A stretch of 64,000 nt of DNA from JACQFZ01 sp041485885 (GTDB lineage Bacteria; Pseudomonadota; Gammaproteobacteria; Acidiferrobacterales; Sulfurifustaceae), in the NCBI GenBank assembly GCA_041485885.1, contig JBGPKL010000011.1:1-64000 (forward strand). The letters are read 5' to 3'. The notes beneath the pieces are model-generated. The model had not been told where the DNA came from. It ran no database searches and saw nothing but the letters and a program-made list of their open reading frames with translations. A program made the translations under genes and the position numbers. The number at the start of each line of letters is the position of its first letter. The first letter of the stretch is position 1. Of the stretch, positions 33,559-42,264 are shown piece after piece.

Positions 33559-34439
33559 CAGTACTTGGTACCCCAACGTAGTTTTTCGCGCAATACGTCG
33601 TAATGGTTGCGACCGGACGGATGCAGCAGCTCGACCGAGTGCCGGTCGCGCTTCACGACGATATGGTCGCCATCGTCCAGCGTGTAGTTGAGCTGTCCGT
33701 CGAGCGTCACATGGGCGTGACCGCCGCTCAAGCCGAAAATCACGATCTTTATAACGGAATCGGCCGACACCACGATCGGTCGGTTGCTCAACGTATGCGG
33801 ACATATCGGCACGAGCGCGAGCGCCGGTAACGTCGGCTGCAGGATCGGGCCGCCCGCGGACATCGCGTACGCGGTGGAACCCGTCGGCGTCGCGACGATG
33901 ACTCCGTCGCCGCGGGCGCTGTTGACGAACTGCTCGCCGATATAGGTTTCGTATTCTATCAACCGGGCGAGCTCGCCCTTGGTAATAATGACGTCGTTAA
34001 ACGCGCGGGCGGCATGCACGACCCGCTCGCCCCGACAAATTTCGGCGTGCAGCAGCAACCGCGATTCCGCCTCGTAGTCGCCGTCCAAGATTCGACTGAC
34101 TTCGCGCTCCATGTCGGCGAGCGCGATGTCCGTCAGGAAGCCAAGCCGCCCCTGGTTGATCCCGATCACCGGCACGCCGGTTTCGGCCAGGCTGCGCGCC
34201 GTATGGAGCAACGTCCCGTCGCCGCCGATCACTATCGCGAGATCGATGGCCGCGCCGATCCGTTCGAGCGGCAACGCGGGTCCGACCGCCTGCGGGAGCA
34301 CCCGAGCGGTATTTTCATCGACCACCGTCTTAAGCCCGCGCTCGTGCAGGAACTGCCCGAGTCTTACGACATGCTTCCCCACACTGGCGTCCTGGTACTT
34401 GCCGAACAGCCCGACGGTTTTGATGGAGGAGCGTTTCAT
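33558..34439 (-). CDS. nadK: NAD kinase
   Basis: This 293-residue enzyme phosphorylates NAD to NADP. The GGDGT motif of the diacylglycerol-kinase-like fold appears as VIGGDGTLLHTARS, and the conserved ATPTGSTAYAMSAGGPI segment follows. The ATG at 34439 (MKRSSIKTVGLFGKY) is chosen over an upstream extension of 16 residues. The nadK-recN pair downstream of divergent hrcA is a common betaproteobacterial order. Confidence 0.97.
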   Translation of the reverse strand: MKRSSIKTVGLFGKYQDASVGKHVVRLGQFLHERGLKTVVDENTARVLPQAVGPALPLERIGAAIDLAIVIGGDGTLLHTARSLAETGVPVIGINQGRLGFLTDIALADMEREVSRILDGDYEAESRLLLHAEICRGERVVHAARAFNDVIITKGELARLIEYETYIGEQFVNSARGDGVIVATPTGSTAYAMSAGGPILQPTLPALALVPICPHTLSNRPIVVSADSVIKIVIFGLSGGHAHVTLDGQLNYTLDDGDHIVVKRDRHSVELLHPSGRNHYDVLREKLRWGTKY

Positions 34440-34600
34440 GGAATGCCCTGAAGCCAAGCGCGATAACCTAGCATGCGTGGCGCTCACGCGGCCAGTGAGC
34501 GGGGATTCCGTCTCTCGGCGGGGCGATTCAGCCGGTCAGCGGTTCCTAGCCTGGCAGTCACGGGGAGGGAGTGCTAGATTTCCTTGTTAACGTACCGAGC

Positions 34601-34621
34601 TTGGCACCGGGTGGGTGCCAA
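34601..34621. promoter_or_regulatory. Inverted repeat upstream of hrcA
   Basis: TTGGCACC (34601-34608) and GGTGCCAA (34614-34621) form a perfect 8-bp inverted repeat with a 5-bp spacer, 35 bp before the hrcA start and in the nadK/hrcA divergent region. It is not the CIRCE element (TTAGCACTC-N9-GAGTGCTAA) normally bound by HrcA, although the spacing is operator-like. Its function is unknown. Confidence 0.4.
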
Positions 34622-34655
34622 AGTGATCTGAAACGAGTAACGGGTGCTATCAATC

Positions 34656-35723
34656 ATGCTCAACCCGCGCGCCGAGCTTCTGCTCAAGACTTTAATCGAG
34701 CGTTACATCGCCGATGGCGAGCCGGTCGGGTCGCGAACGCTCGCGCGTCACGCCGGACTCGACCTGAGCCCGGCAACGATCCGAAACGTCATGGTCGATC
34801 TCGAGGAGATGGGCTTGGTCAGCTCGCCGCACACGTCCGCCGGGCGCGTTCCGACGCAACGCGGGTATCGGCTGTTCGTCGATACCCTGTTGAAGGTGCG
34901 ACCGCTGAATGAGCAGCAAGTGCGCCTGCTGAAGGAGGAACTGACGCCGGAGCAGGATCCGCAGCAGCTCGTCGAAAATGCGTCGCATTTGCTCTCCGAG
35001 ATCACCAAGCTCACCGGCATCGTGCTCGTGCCGCATCGCGACGAGCAGGTCACGTTTCGGCATATCGACTTTCTGAGTCTATCCGGACGGCGCATTCTCG
35101 TGATCTTCGTCACCGAGGACGGACACGTCGACAATCGTCTCATCGCGGCCGACCGGGATTACACGCCCTCCGAGCTGGAACAGGCGGCGAATTGTTTCAA
35201 CGAAAGTTACGCCGGTAAGCGGCTCTCCGAAGTGAAACGCGCGCTCGTGAAAGACATGCAGCAGGCCGGTACCGATCTACAGCGCGTGATGGACTTGGCG
35301 ATGGAGATGGCGCGTAAAGCCTTCGCCACGGAGAAGAGCGAAGCCGATGAGCTGGTCGTGAGCGGCGAATCGAACCTCATGGACATTCCGGATCTGGGCG
35401 ACATCAAAAAGCTGCGCAAGCTCTTCGACACCTTTACCGCGAAGCGCGATCTGCTGCACCTGCTCGATCAAAGCCTGCGCGTTAGCGGCATCAAGATTTT
35501 CATCGGCGCCGAGTCGGGTTATGCGGCGCTCGAGGACTGTAGCGTCGTGACCGCGTCGTACAGCGTGGATCATCGTCCCGTCGGCACGCTCGGCGTCATC
35601 GGCTCGACCCGCATGCCGTATGAGCACATCATTCCCATGGTCGATCTCACCGCGCGGCTTCTGAGCGCCGCCTTAAGCGCGCATTTCGGTCAGCCGCCGC
35701 GTCTTGAAAGCTCGGTTTCCTAG
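34656..35723 (+). CDS. hrcA: Heat-shock repressor HrcA
   Basis: This 355-residue repressor of class I heat-shock genes has an N-terminal winged helix (LNPRAELLLKTLIERYIADGEPVGSRTLA...ATIRNVMVDLEEMG) and a C-terminal GAF-like domain. The start is placed at the ATG at 34656 by family alignment. A second ATG four codons upstream (34644) is possible. It precedes grpE-dnaK-dnaJ. I find no CIRCE operator in the window, so its targets may lie elsewhere, for instance at groESL. Confidence 0.95.
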   Translation: MLNPRAELLLKTLIERYIADGEPVGSRTLARHAGLDLSPATIRNVMVDLEEMGLVSSPHTSAGRVPTQRGYRLFVDTLLKVRPLNEQQVRLLKEELTPEQDPQQLVENASHLLSEITKLTGIVLVPHRDEQVTFRHIDFLSLSGRRILVIFVTEDGHVDNRLIAADRDYTPSELEQAANCFNESYAGKRLSEVKRALVKDMQQAGTDLQRVMDLAMEMARKAFATEKSEADELVVSGESNLMDIPDLGDIKKLRKLFDTFTAKRDLLHLLDQSLRVSGIKIFIGAESGYAALEDCSVVTASYSVDHRPVGTLGVIGSTRMPYEHIIPMVDLTARLLSAALSAHFGQPPRLESSVS

Positions 35724-35729
35724 TCCCAG
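35703..35729 (+). promoter_or_regulatory. Candidate sigma-32 promoter upstream of grpE
   Basis: A perfect -35 element CTTGAAA (35703-35709) is followed after 14 bp by TCCCAG (35724-35729), a 4/6 match to the CCCCAT -10. The element overlaps the last codons and stop of hrcA and lies about 100 bp before grpE. Confidence 0.55.
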
Positions 35730-35783
35730 GTAGTACAATTCGCGTCAGCGAACCGACTCTCCCTCTCCCAGGTAAAAAAACAC

Positions 35784-35801
35784 GCGCGCTCCGGAGCGCG
35801 C
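35784..35801. terminator. Perfect 18-bp palindrome in the grpE leader
   Basis: GCGCGCTCC is immediately followed by its reverse complement, flanked by a run of seven A upstream and ATTTTCTT downstream. This resembles a bidirectional intrinsic terminator, although the hairpin would need to open a tight loop. It sits between the sigma-32-like promoter at the hrcA end and the grpE ATG (35827). It could therefore end hrcA transcripts or attenuate grpE. A thermosensing role is only speculation. Confidence 0.5.
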
Positions 35802-35826
35802 ATTTTCTTAGATTTGAGGCGTTAGT

Positions 35827-36453
35827 ATGTCCGAAAAACGAGAGCCCACGTTCAACGCACCGCCCGCCGACGCCGAAGCGGCGGCTGAGGGTCGGTCAGC
35901 CGACAACTCTCCGACCGGTACAGACGCGCCCGCGACGGAGTCCTCCATCGACAAGCTCTCCAATGAATTGGAGGCGGCGAAGGCGCAGGCGGCCGAGAAC
36001 TTCGATAAACTTTTGCGGGCGCGCGCGGAGATGGAAAACGTCCGCCGCCGCGCCGAGACCGACGTCGCGAATACTCATAAGTACGCCATCGAACGTTTCG
36101 CCGGCGAGCTGTTGTCGGTCCGTGACAGCCTGGAGCTCGCGCGCACCGTGGATATCCATCAAGAAAACCAGACGGCGTTACAAAAGATGCACGAAGGCTT
36201 GGATCTCACCTTAAAGCTCCTGGACGATGCGTTCCGCAAGTTTTCTCTGACTACCCTCGACCCCAAGGGAGAAAAGTTCGACCCGGCCAGGCACCACGCG
36301 ATCAGCATGGTAGAAAGCGACGAAGTCCCGCCGAATCACGTCGTGAATGTCATGCAAAAGGGTTATTTGCTGCACGACCGCGTGCTGCGTCCGGCGATGG
36401 TGGTGGTGGCGCGCGCGCCGGCGATATCCGACGCGGACCGGCGCGAATCTTGA
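35827..36453 (+). CDS. grpE: Nucleotide exchange factor GrpE
   Basis: This 208-residue co-chaperone releases ADP from DnaK. An acidic, disordered N-terminal tail (about 1-45) precedes a long coiled-coil helix with AENFDKLLRARAEMENVRRR. The C-terminal beta-domain with DPKGEKFDPARHHAISMVE and NVMQKGYLLHDRVLRPAMVVV follows. Its stop codon lies within the -35 element of the dnaK sigma-32 promoter. Confidence 0.96.
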   Translation: MSEKREPTFNAPPADAEAAAEGRSADNSPTGTDAPATESSIDKLSNELEAAKAQAAENFDKLLRARAEMENVRRRAETDVANTHKYAIERFAGELLSVRDSLELARTVDIHQENQTALQKMHEGLDLTLKLLDDAFRKFSLTTLDPKGEKFDPARHHAISMVESDEVPPNHVVNVMQKGYLLHDRVLRPAMVVVARAPAISDADRRES

Positions 36454-36474
36454 AATAGCGGCTTGGATCCCCAT
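36449..36474 (+). promoter_or_regulatory. Perfect-consensus sigma-32 promoter of dnaK
   Basis: CTTGAAA (36449-36455), a 13-bp spacer and CCCCAT (36469-36474) match the E. coli sigma-32 consensus exactly in both boxes and spacing. The TGA of grpE is embedded in the -35 box. The predicted start site lies near 36482, about 40 bp before the dnaK ATG. Confidence 0.85.
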
Positions 36475-36522
36475 AAAGCGGGCATTCGGTGAAGAACGTC
36501 TGTATCTATTGAGGATAGAACG

Positions 36523-38472
36523 ATGGCGAAAATAATCGGTATCGATCTCGGCACGACCAACTCGTGCGTCGCGATCATGGAAGGGACCAAGGTGCGGGTC
36601 ATCGAGAACAGCGAGGGTGATCGCACCACGCCGTCGGTCGTGGCGTTCGCCGAGGACGGCGAAGTCATCGTCGGGCAGGCGGCGAAGCGCCAGGCGATCA
36701 CCAATCCGCACAACACCCTTCACGCGGTCAAGCGGCTGATCGGGCGCAAGTACGAAGAAGATGTCGTGCAGCGCGATATCAAGATGGTCCCGTATAAGAT
36801 CGTGCGCGCCAAGAACGGCGACGCTTGGGTCGAGGCGCGCGGCAAGCAGATGGCGGCGCAGGAAATCTCCGCGCGCGTGCTGCAGAAGATGAAGAAGACC
36901 GCCGAGGATTATCTCGGACACGAGGTGACGGAAGCGGTCATCACTGTCCCCGCTTATTTCAACGATTCGCAGCGCCAGGCGACGAAGGACGCCGGGCGCA
37001 TCGCGGGTCTCGAGGTCAAGCGCATCATCAACGAACCGACGGCGGCGGCGCTCGCCTTCGGCATGGACAAGAAGCCGGGCGACTCCAAGATCGCGGTGTA
37101 CGATCTGGGCGGCGGCACGTTCGACATTTCCATCATCGAGATCGCCGAGGTCGACAAGGAGCATCAGTTCGAGGTGCTCTCCACCAACGGCGATACGTTT
37201 CTCGGTGGCGAAGACTTCGACAAGCGCATCATCGATTATCTCTCCGAGGAATTTAAGAAGGACCAGGGCATCGATCTGCACAAAGATCCGCTCGCGCTGC
37301 AACGCCTGAAGGACGCCGCGGAGAAAGCGAAGATCGAGCTGTCGTCCACGACGCAGACCGAGATCAACCTCCCCTACATCACGGCGGACGCGAGCGGGCC
37401 GAAGCACCTCAACATCAAGCTGACGCGCGCCAAGCTGGAATCGTTGGTCGAAGATCTCATCGTGAAGACCATCGAGCCGTGCAAAGTGGCGCTCAAGGAC
37501 GCCGGTCTCAAGGCGGGGGATATCGACGACGTTATTCTCGTCGGCGGCCAGACGCGTATGCCGAAAGTGCAGGAGGCGGTGCGCGATTTCTTCGGCAAGG
37601 AGCCGCGCAGGGACGTGAACCCGGACGAGGCGGTCGCGGTCGGCGCCGCGATCCAGGGCGGCGTGCTCGGCGGCGACGTGAAGGACGTGCTGCTGCTCGA
37701 TGTGACACCGCTCTCGCTCGGTATCGAGACGTTGGGCGGCGTGATGACGAAGCTGATTCCGAAGAACACCACGATTCCAACCAAAGCGACGCAGGTGTTC
37801 TCGACCGCGGATGACAATCAAACCGCGGTCACCGTGCACACGCTGCAAGGCGAACGCGAGATGGCGGCGGGGAATAAATCGCTCGGGCGTTTCGATCTCA
37901 CCGGTCTGCCGTCGGCGCCGCGCGGCATGCCGCAGATCGAGGTCACGTTCGACATCGACGCCAACGGTATTCTGCACGTCTCGGCGAAGGACAAGGCCAC
38001 CGGCAAGGAAAACAAGATCGAAATCAAAGCCGGTTCGGGTCTCACCGAGGCGGAAATCCAGCGCATGGTGAAGGAAGCCGAAGCGCACGCGGAGGAAGAC
38101 CACAAAGCGCGTGAGCTGGCCGAGACGCGCAATCAAGCGGACGCGATGGTGCACAACGTGCGCCGCACGATGAAGGACGCGGGCGATAAGTTGCCCGCGG
38201 CCGAGAAGGAGCGCATCGAAGCGGCGATCAAAGAGGTGGAAGCGGCGGCGCGCACCGATGACAAGGAGGACATCGAAAAGAAGACGCAGGTGCTGACGGA
38301 AGCGTCGCACAAGCTCGCCGAGCAGATGTATAAGGCGACCCAGGAAGCGGGCAGCGGCGCCGCCGCGGCTGGTGCCGCCGGCGCGAACGCCGAGGCGCCG
38401 CCGGGCGCGGACAAGGACAACGTCGTCGACGCCGAGTTCGAAGAGGTCAAGGAAGGGAAGGGCAAGAAGTAA
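36523..38472 (+). CDS. dnaK: Chaperone DnaK (Hsp70)
   Basis: This 649-residue Hsp70 binds and releases exposed hydrophobic peptides in an ATP cycle with DnaJ and GrpE. The actin-like ATPase domain begins IIGIDLGTTNSCVAIMEG and includes YDLGGGTFDISI. The substrate-binding domain with the linker VLLLDVTPLSLGIE follows, then a helical lid and the C-terminal tail ending in DAEFEEVKEGKGKK. Length is typical. It has its own sigma-32 promoter in addition to read-through from grpE. Confidence 0.98.
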   Translation: MAKIIGIDLGTTNSCVAIMEGTKVRVIENSEGDRTTPSVVAFAEDGEVIVGQAAKRQAITNPHNTLHAVKRLIGRKYEEDVVQRDIKMVPYKIVRAKNGDAWVEARGKQMAAQEISARVLQKMKKTAEDYLGHEVTEAVITVPAYFNDSQRQATKDAGRIAGLEVKRIINEPTAAALAFGMDKKPGDSKIAVYDLGGGTFDISIIEIAEVDKEHQFEVLSTNGDTFLGGEDFDKRIIDYLSEEFKKDQGIDLHKDPLALQRLKDAAEKAKIELSSTTQTEINLPYITADASGPKHLNIKLTRAKLESLVEDLIVKTIEPCKVALKDAGLKAGDIDDVILVGGQTRMPKVQEAVRDFFGKEPRRDVNPDEAVAVGAAIQGGVLGGDVKDVLLLDVTPLSLGIETLGGVMTKLIPKNTTIPTKATQVFSTADDNQTAVTVHTLQGEREMAAGNKSLGRFDLTGLPSAPRGMPQIEVTFDIDANGILHVSAKDKATGKENKIEIKAGSGLTEAEIQRMVKEAEAHAEEDHKARELAETRNQADAMVHNVRRTMKDAGDKLPAAEKERIEAAIKEVEAAARTDDKEDIEKKTQVLTEASHKLAEQMYKATQEAGSGAAAAGAAGANAEAPPGADKDNVVDAEFEEVKEGKGKK

Positions 38473-38529
38473 CGTCGGCGGGCGAGCCAATCGCGCGGCT
38501 GGCGATGGTACACCGGAGAGAAGCGCGTG

Positions 38530-38559
38530 AAAGGCACGGTGGGTCGCACTGTGCCTTTT
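38530..38559 (+). terminator. Hairpin terminator between dnaK and dnaJ
   Basis: A 12-bp stem (38530-38541 with 38547-38558, one G-U pair, loop GGTCG) ends in TTTT then GTACATTT. It lies 58 bp after the dnaK stop and about 95 bp before dnaJ. It would reduce dnaJ read-through and set the DnaK:DnaJ ratio. The U-tract is short, so termination may be partial. Confidence 0.65.
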
Positions 38560-38653
38560 GTACATTTAACAGGTCATAAATTTTCAAAGATCCGAGGTTC
38601 AAACCTTTCGGTTGCCGGAGTTTTCGGCGAACACATTAAGGGGCGATTGACGC

Positions 38654-39790
38654 ATGTCTAAGGCGGATTACTACGAGACGCTCGGCGTCGCGCGCAACGC
38701 CTCGGAAGCCGAGATCACCAAGGCGTTCCGACGCCTGGCGATGAAGTGCCATCCCGACCGCCATCCGAACGACAAGACCGCGGAGCTACGCTTCAAAGCG
38801 GCGAAAGAGGCGTACGAGATACTTGCCGACTCGCAAAAGCGCGCGGCCTACGACCAATTCGGGCACGCGGGTGTCGATCCGTCGATGGCGGGCGCGGGCG
38901 CCGGTGGGTTCTACGGCGCGGGCGCGTCGAGCTTCGCGGACATCTTCGGCGATGTCTTCGGCGATATTTTCGGCGCGGGCGGGCGGCGCACGAGCCAGGG
39001 GCATCGCGGCGCCGATCAACGCTACAGCCTTGAACTGTCGCTCGAGGGCGCGGTGCGCGGCACCGAGGTGCACATCCGCGTGCCGACGCTCGAATCGTGC
39101 GAGACGTGTAAAGGTTCGGGCGCGAAGCCCGGCACGAAGCCATCGGTGTGCCCGACCTGCGGCGGTCACGGCCAAGTGCGCATGCAGCAGGGATTCTTTT
39201 CCATTCAGCAGACGTGTCCGAACTGCCGCGGCGCGGGTCAGCGCATCACCGATCCGTGCGCGACGTGCCGCGGCCAAGGGCGAACCGAGCGCGAGAAGAC
39301 GCTGGCCGTCAAAGTGCCCGCAGGCGTTGACGAAGGCGATATGATCCGGCTCGCCGGCGAGGGTGAGGCGGGAGCGCGCGGAGCGCCCGCGGGCGATCTC
39401 TTCGTCGAGGTGCGATTGAAGCCGCATCCCATCTTCAAACGCGATCACGACGACCTTCACTGCGAGATGCCGGTGAGCTTTGCCACCGCCGTGCTCGGCG
39501 GCGAGGTCGACGCGCCGACGCTCGACGGTCCGACCACCATCAAGATTCCGCTGGGCACGCAAAGCGAGAAGATCTTTCGGCTGCGCGGTAAAGGCGTGCG
39601 CAACGTGCGCAGCGCCCGCGTCGGCGATCTTTACTGCCGCGTCAGCATCGAGACGCCGGTCAATCTTACCGGCGAGCAGAAGGAGTTGCTGCGTCAGCTC
39701 GACGAGTCGCTGAAGAACGGCGGCGAGCGCCACAGCCCGCGCGAATCGTCGTGGATGGAGCGGCTGAAAGGATTTTTCACCGCGTCCTAA
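38654..39790 (+). CDS. dnaJ: Co-chaperone DnaJ (Hsp40)
   Basis: This 378-residue class A J-protein delivers substrates to DnaK and triggers ATP hydrolysis. The J-domain carries the HPD tripeptide in MKCHPDRHPND (about 34-36). A Gly/Phe-rich region and four zinc CxxCxGxG repeats (CETCKGSG, CPTCGGHG, CPNCRGAG, CATCRGQG) follow, then the C-terminal substrate domains. A 181-bp gap with a terminator-like hairpin separates it from dnaK. Confidence 0.97.
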   Translation: MSKADYYETLGVARNASEAEITKAFRRLAMKCHPDRHPNDKTAELRFKAAKEAYEILADSQKRAAYDQFGHAGVDPSMAGAGAGGFYGAGASSFADIFGDVFGDIFGAGGRRTSQGHRGADQRYSLELSLEGAVRGTEVHIRVPTLESCETCKGSGAKPGTKPSVCPTCGGHGQVRMQQGFFSIQQTCPNCRGAGQRITDPCATCRGQGRTEREKTLAVKVPAGVDEGDMIRLAGEGEAGARGAPAGDLFVEVRLKPHPIFKRDHDDLHCEMPVSFATAVLGGEVDAPTLDGPTTIKIPLGTQSEKIFRLRGKGVRNVRSARVGDLYCRVSIETPVNLTGEQKELLRQLDESLKNGGERHSPRESSWMERLKGFFTAS

Positions 39791-39798
39791 GTTTGTTA

Positions 39799-40488
39799 TT
39801 ACTTCTCCCCGGCGGGTGCGAGCGAATAGTCGAGCACCTGCGGGATCGCGGTCAGCGCCTCCGCGAGCCGGCGGAAATCCACGGCATGACGGCTCTGCAC
39901 CGTCATTTCGTACTCGATGTATTTCCCCCCCTCCGTGAGCCGATAGGCCACCTGTAACGCCCGAACGTGTTGCTGTTCGATGACGACGCGCAGCGCCTCT
40001 TCGCGGAGCGAGTTGGCACGCGCGAAGCGAACCATCAATCGCGCGTAGACGATCGTCGGGGTGATGCGCTCCAGCCATCGGAACAGCGACAGCGTCATCA
40101 AGGTTACAAGTGTTGCGACCGACGCCGCGAGATAAAACCCGGCGCCGATGATGACGCCGATCGCCGCCGTTATCCAAATGGACGCCGCGGTGGTCAACCC
40201 GCGCACCGAGAGACCGTCCTTCATGATGACACCGGCGCCGAGAAAACCGATGCCCGTCATGATGCCCTGCGCCATGCGCGCCGGATCGATGCGCACGGCG
40301 TCGATCGGCACGCCCGAAAGCACCGCTGCGTCACGCGTGCTGAGCAGCATCAGCAGACTCGAGGCGGTGCAGACCAGCACGTGCGTGCGGAACCCGGCAG
40401 GTCGGCCGTTGAACGTGCGCTCGAGACCGATCAGCGCTCCGGCGAGAACCGCACCGAAGAGATGAGCGAGGGTGGTGAAGGTATCCAT
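39799..40488 (-). CDS. MgtC/SapB-family membrane protein
   Basis: This 229-residue protein has about five N-terminal membrane helices of the MgtC family (LAGALIGLERTFNGRPAGFRTHVLVC, GIGFLGAGVIMKDGLSVRGLTTAASIW). A soluble ACT-like C-terminal domain of about 80 residues follows. MgtC proteins help growth at low magnesium or inside host cells. In environmental bacteria their role is less clear. It converges with dnaJ, leaving only 8 bp between the stop codons. Confidence 0.88.
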   Translation of the reverse strand: MDTFTTLAHLFGAVLAGALIGLERTFNGRPAGFRTHVLVCTASSLLMLLSTRDAAVLSGVPIDAVRIDPARMAQGIMTGIGFLGAGVIMKDGLSVRGLTTAASIWITAAIGVIIGAGFYLAASVATLVTLMTLSLFRWLERITPTIVYARLMVRFARANSLREEALRVVIEQQHVRALQVAYRLTEGGKYIEYEMTVQSRHAVDFRRLAEALTAIPQVLDYSLAPAGEK

Positions 40489-40575
40489 TTGCTGAGTTTA
40501 TACTGTGCGGCGCGCGATGGCTCCCTGCGAAAAAATCCATTATTCTGGCGACCGAACTTTTAGGGGATCAATTTC

Positions 40576-41370
40576 ATGGTTCGCATTGCTATTGCCGGAG
40601 CGGCCGGACGCATGGGGCGTGCGCTGATCGAAGTGGCGTCGGGCGCGGCGGACCTCAAACTTTCCGCCGCCATCGAAGACAAGCGATCGACCGCCATCGG
40701 CGCGGACGCCGGGATGCTCGTCGGTAGCGGGTCCCTGGGTGTGGCGATCGGTACCGATCTCGGCGCGTCCGATTTTGACGTGCTGATCGATTTCACCAGC
40801 CCCGAACCCGCGTTGGCGCACCTCGCCTATTGCGTCAAGGCGCGCCGGAAAATGGTGATCGGTACGACCGGTTTCGATGCCGCTGGGCGCGAGCGTGTTA
40901 GCGAGGCCGCGCGCCAGATCGGCATCGTGTTTGCGCCTAATATGAGCGTCGGCGTCAATCTTTGCCTGAAGCTGCTCGACATCTCCGCGCGCGTCCTCGG
41001 TCCGCAGTTCGACACCGAAATCATCGAGGCGCATCACCGGCACAAAGTCGACGCGCCCTCCGGTACGGCGGTGCGCATGGGCGAGGTCATTGCTCAAGCG
41101 CGCGGGTTCACCCTCGATGCGCAGACGCTGTCCTTGGATCGCAAGGGCGCCCGCCCACCGGGCCGCATCGGTTTCGCCGTCGTGCGGGCGGGTGAGATCG
41201 TCGGGGATCACACCGTGCTCTTTGCGGGTCCCGGCGAGCGAATCGAGATTACCCATCGCGCCGAGTCGCGGCGTACCTTCGCCGACGGCGCGCTACGCGC
41301 TGCCCGTTGGCTGGTGGTAAAGAGCGAGCCGGGTCTTTACGATATGCAGGACGTGCTTGGTTTGCGTTGA
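40576..41370 (+). CDS. dapB: 4-hydroxy-tetrahydrodipicolinate reductase
   Basis: This 264-residue NAD(P)H enzyme of the diaminopimelate/lysine pathway has an N-terminal Rossmann motif IAGAAGRMGRALIE and the catalytic IIEAHHRHKVDAPSGTA segment. Length is standard. It is divergent from the mgtC-like gene. In many betaproteobacteria dapB lies close to carAB, as here. Confidence 0.97.
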   Translation: MVRIAIAGAAGRMGRALIEVASGAADLKLSAAIEDKRSTAIGADAGMLVGSGSLGVAIGTDLGASDFDVLIDFTSPEPALAHLAYCVKARRKMVIGTTGFDAAGRERVSEAARQIGIVFAPNMSVGVNLCLKLLDISARVLGPQFDTEIIEAHHRHKVDAPSGTAVRMGEVIAQARGFTLDAQTLSLDRKGARPPGRIGFAVVRAGEIVGDHTVLFAGPGERIEITHRAESRRTFADGALRAARWLVVKSEPGLYDMQDVLGLR

Positions 41371-41466
41371 GCGCATGCCGCTTAGTCAAATATGACGACT
41401 AGGAAAGGGTTCGGCTCAGTGGCACTATGCTGCGCTGAATCTCCACAATAATGACAGGAGGATCTC

Positions 41467-42054
41467 TTGAGACCTAGTGTGCAGAAGACGCTTCTCGTAT
41501 CGGCGGCTGTGCTCTTGAGCATTGCGGCTCCGGCGGCGCAGGCGCTGGATACCACGTTTCACTACAAGGCGGGATACGATACCGGCGGCGATACGTTGGT
41601 CATTGTGGTCTTTACGAACGGCGATCGCCAGAATATCAAAGCCAACCGCGGCCTTTTCTTTGGCGGCGGCGTTTCAATCGTCAACGACGCGAAGGACATC
41701 GAAACCGAGCTCGCGCTCACCTATAAGGTCGACGACATCGTGGCCTCGAACGGCGACGTAACCTGGTCGCGCTGGCCGATCGATGCGCTCATGTTTTTCC
41801 GCACGTCGTCGGTGCGTGTAGGGGGCGGCCTGACATATCACCTGAACCCGGACTTGAGCGGCAGCGGCGTGGCGAGCGGTCTCAACGTCAATTTCAAAAA
41901 CAGTCTCGGATACATCCTGCAGGCGGATTGGCGCATTACCGAGAAGCTTAGTCTGGGAGCGCGCTATACCATCCTGGACTACGAGCTAAGCGGGACCACC
42001 AACTCGAAGGTTGGCAGCAACGGTCTGGGCATCGTTTTCAGCGGACATCTGTAG
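41467..42054 (+). CDS. Small outer-membrane beta-barrel protein
   Basis: This 195-residue protein starts at TTG 41467, backed by a strong AGGAGG six bases upstream. A signal peptide (about 1-26, ending AAQA) is followed by alternating strand patterns and a C-terminal GIVFSGHL, typical of eight-stranded barrels. It resembles the YfaZ/OmpW-like size class, but I cannot name the family. It is placed alone between dapB and carA. Function is unknown. Confidence 0.75.
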   Translation: MRPSVQKTLLVSAAVLLSIAAPAAQALDTTFHYKAGYDTGGDTLVIVVFTNGDRQNIKANRGLFFGGGVSIVNDAKDIETELALTYKVDDIVASNGDVTWSRWPIDALMFFRTSSVRVGGGLTYHLNPDLSGSGVASGLNVNFKNSLGYILQADWRITEKLSLGARYTILDYELSGTTNSKVGSNGLGIVFSGHL

Positions 42055-42208
42055 TACCGCACGTAAGTACGACACGTAACGGTCGGGACGCGTAGAGACG
42101 CTACGCGCCATCGCGCGGTGTTTGGCCAGTGGCGCTCGTTTGATCTTCCCGGCCGGCATCCCGTAGAATGGACGCTCAGCGGAAATCCAGTGATTTAGTC
42201 GCAACGCA

Positions 42209-42227
42209 GGGGCGGATCGTCCGCCCC
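42209..42227. promoter_or_regulatory. GC-rich hairpin upstream of carA
   Basis: GGGGCGGA (42209-42216) and TCCGCCCC (42220-42227) form an 8-bp perfect stem with a TCG loop, 38 bp before the carA start. There is no T-run. It may affect carA leader structure. No PyrR or other known regulatory motif is evident in the 210-bp gap between the barrel gene and carA. Confidence 0.4.
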
Positions 42228-42264
42228 GCGCTTTGCTACGCCCGCGCGCGAGGTTGTTTCGCTG

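Noticed and set aside
32083..33603. A 506-codon frame antisense to recN
   Set aside because: Shadow of recN with no recognisable domain and no ribosome-binding site.
36211..38565. A 784-codon open frame antisense to dnaK and the end of grpE
   Set aside because: High-GC codon bias of dnaK creates a long antisense frame. The product is low-complexity (Leu/Arg/His-rich) with no domain, and dnaK is unambiguous.
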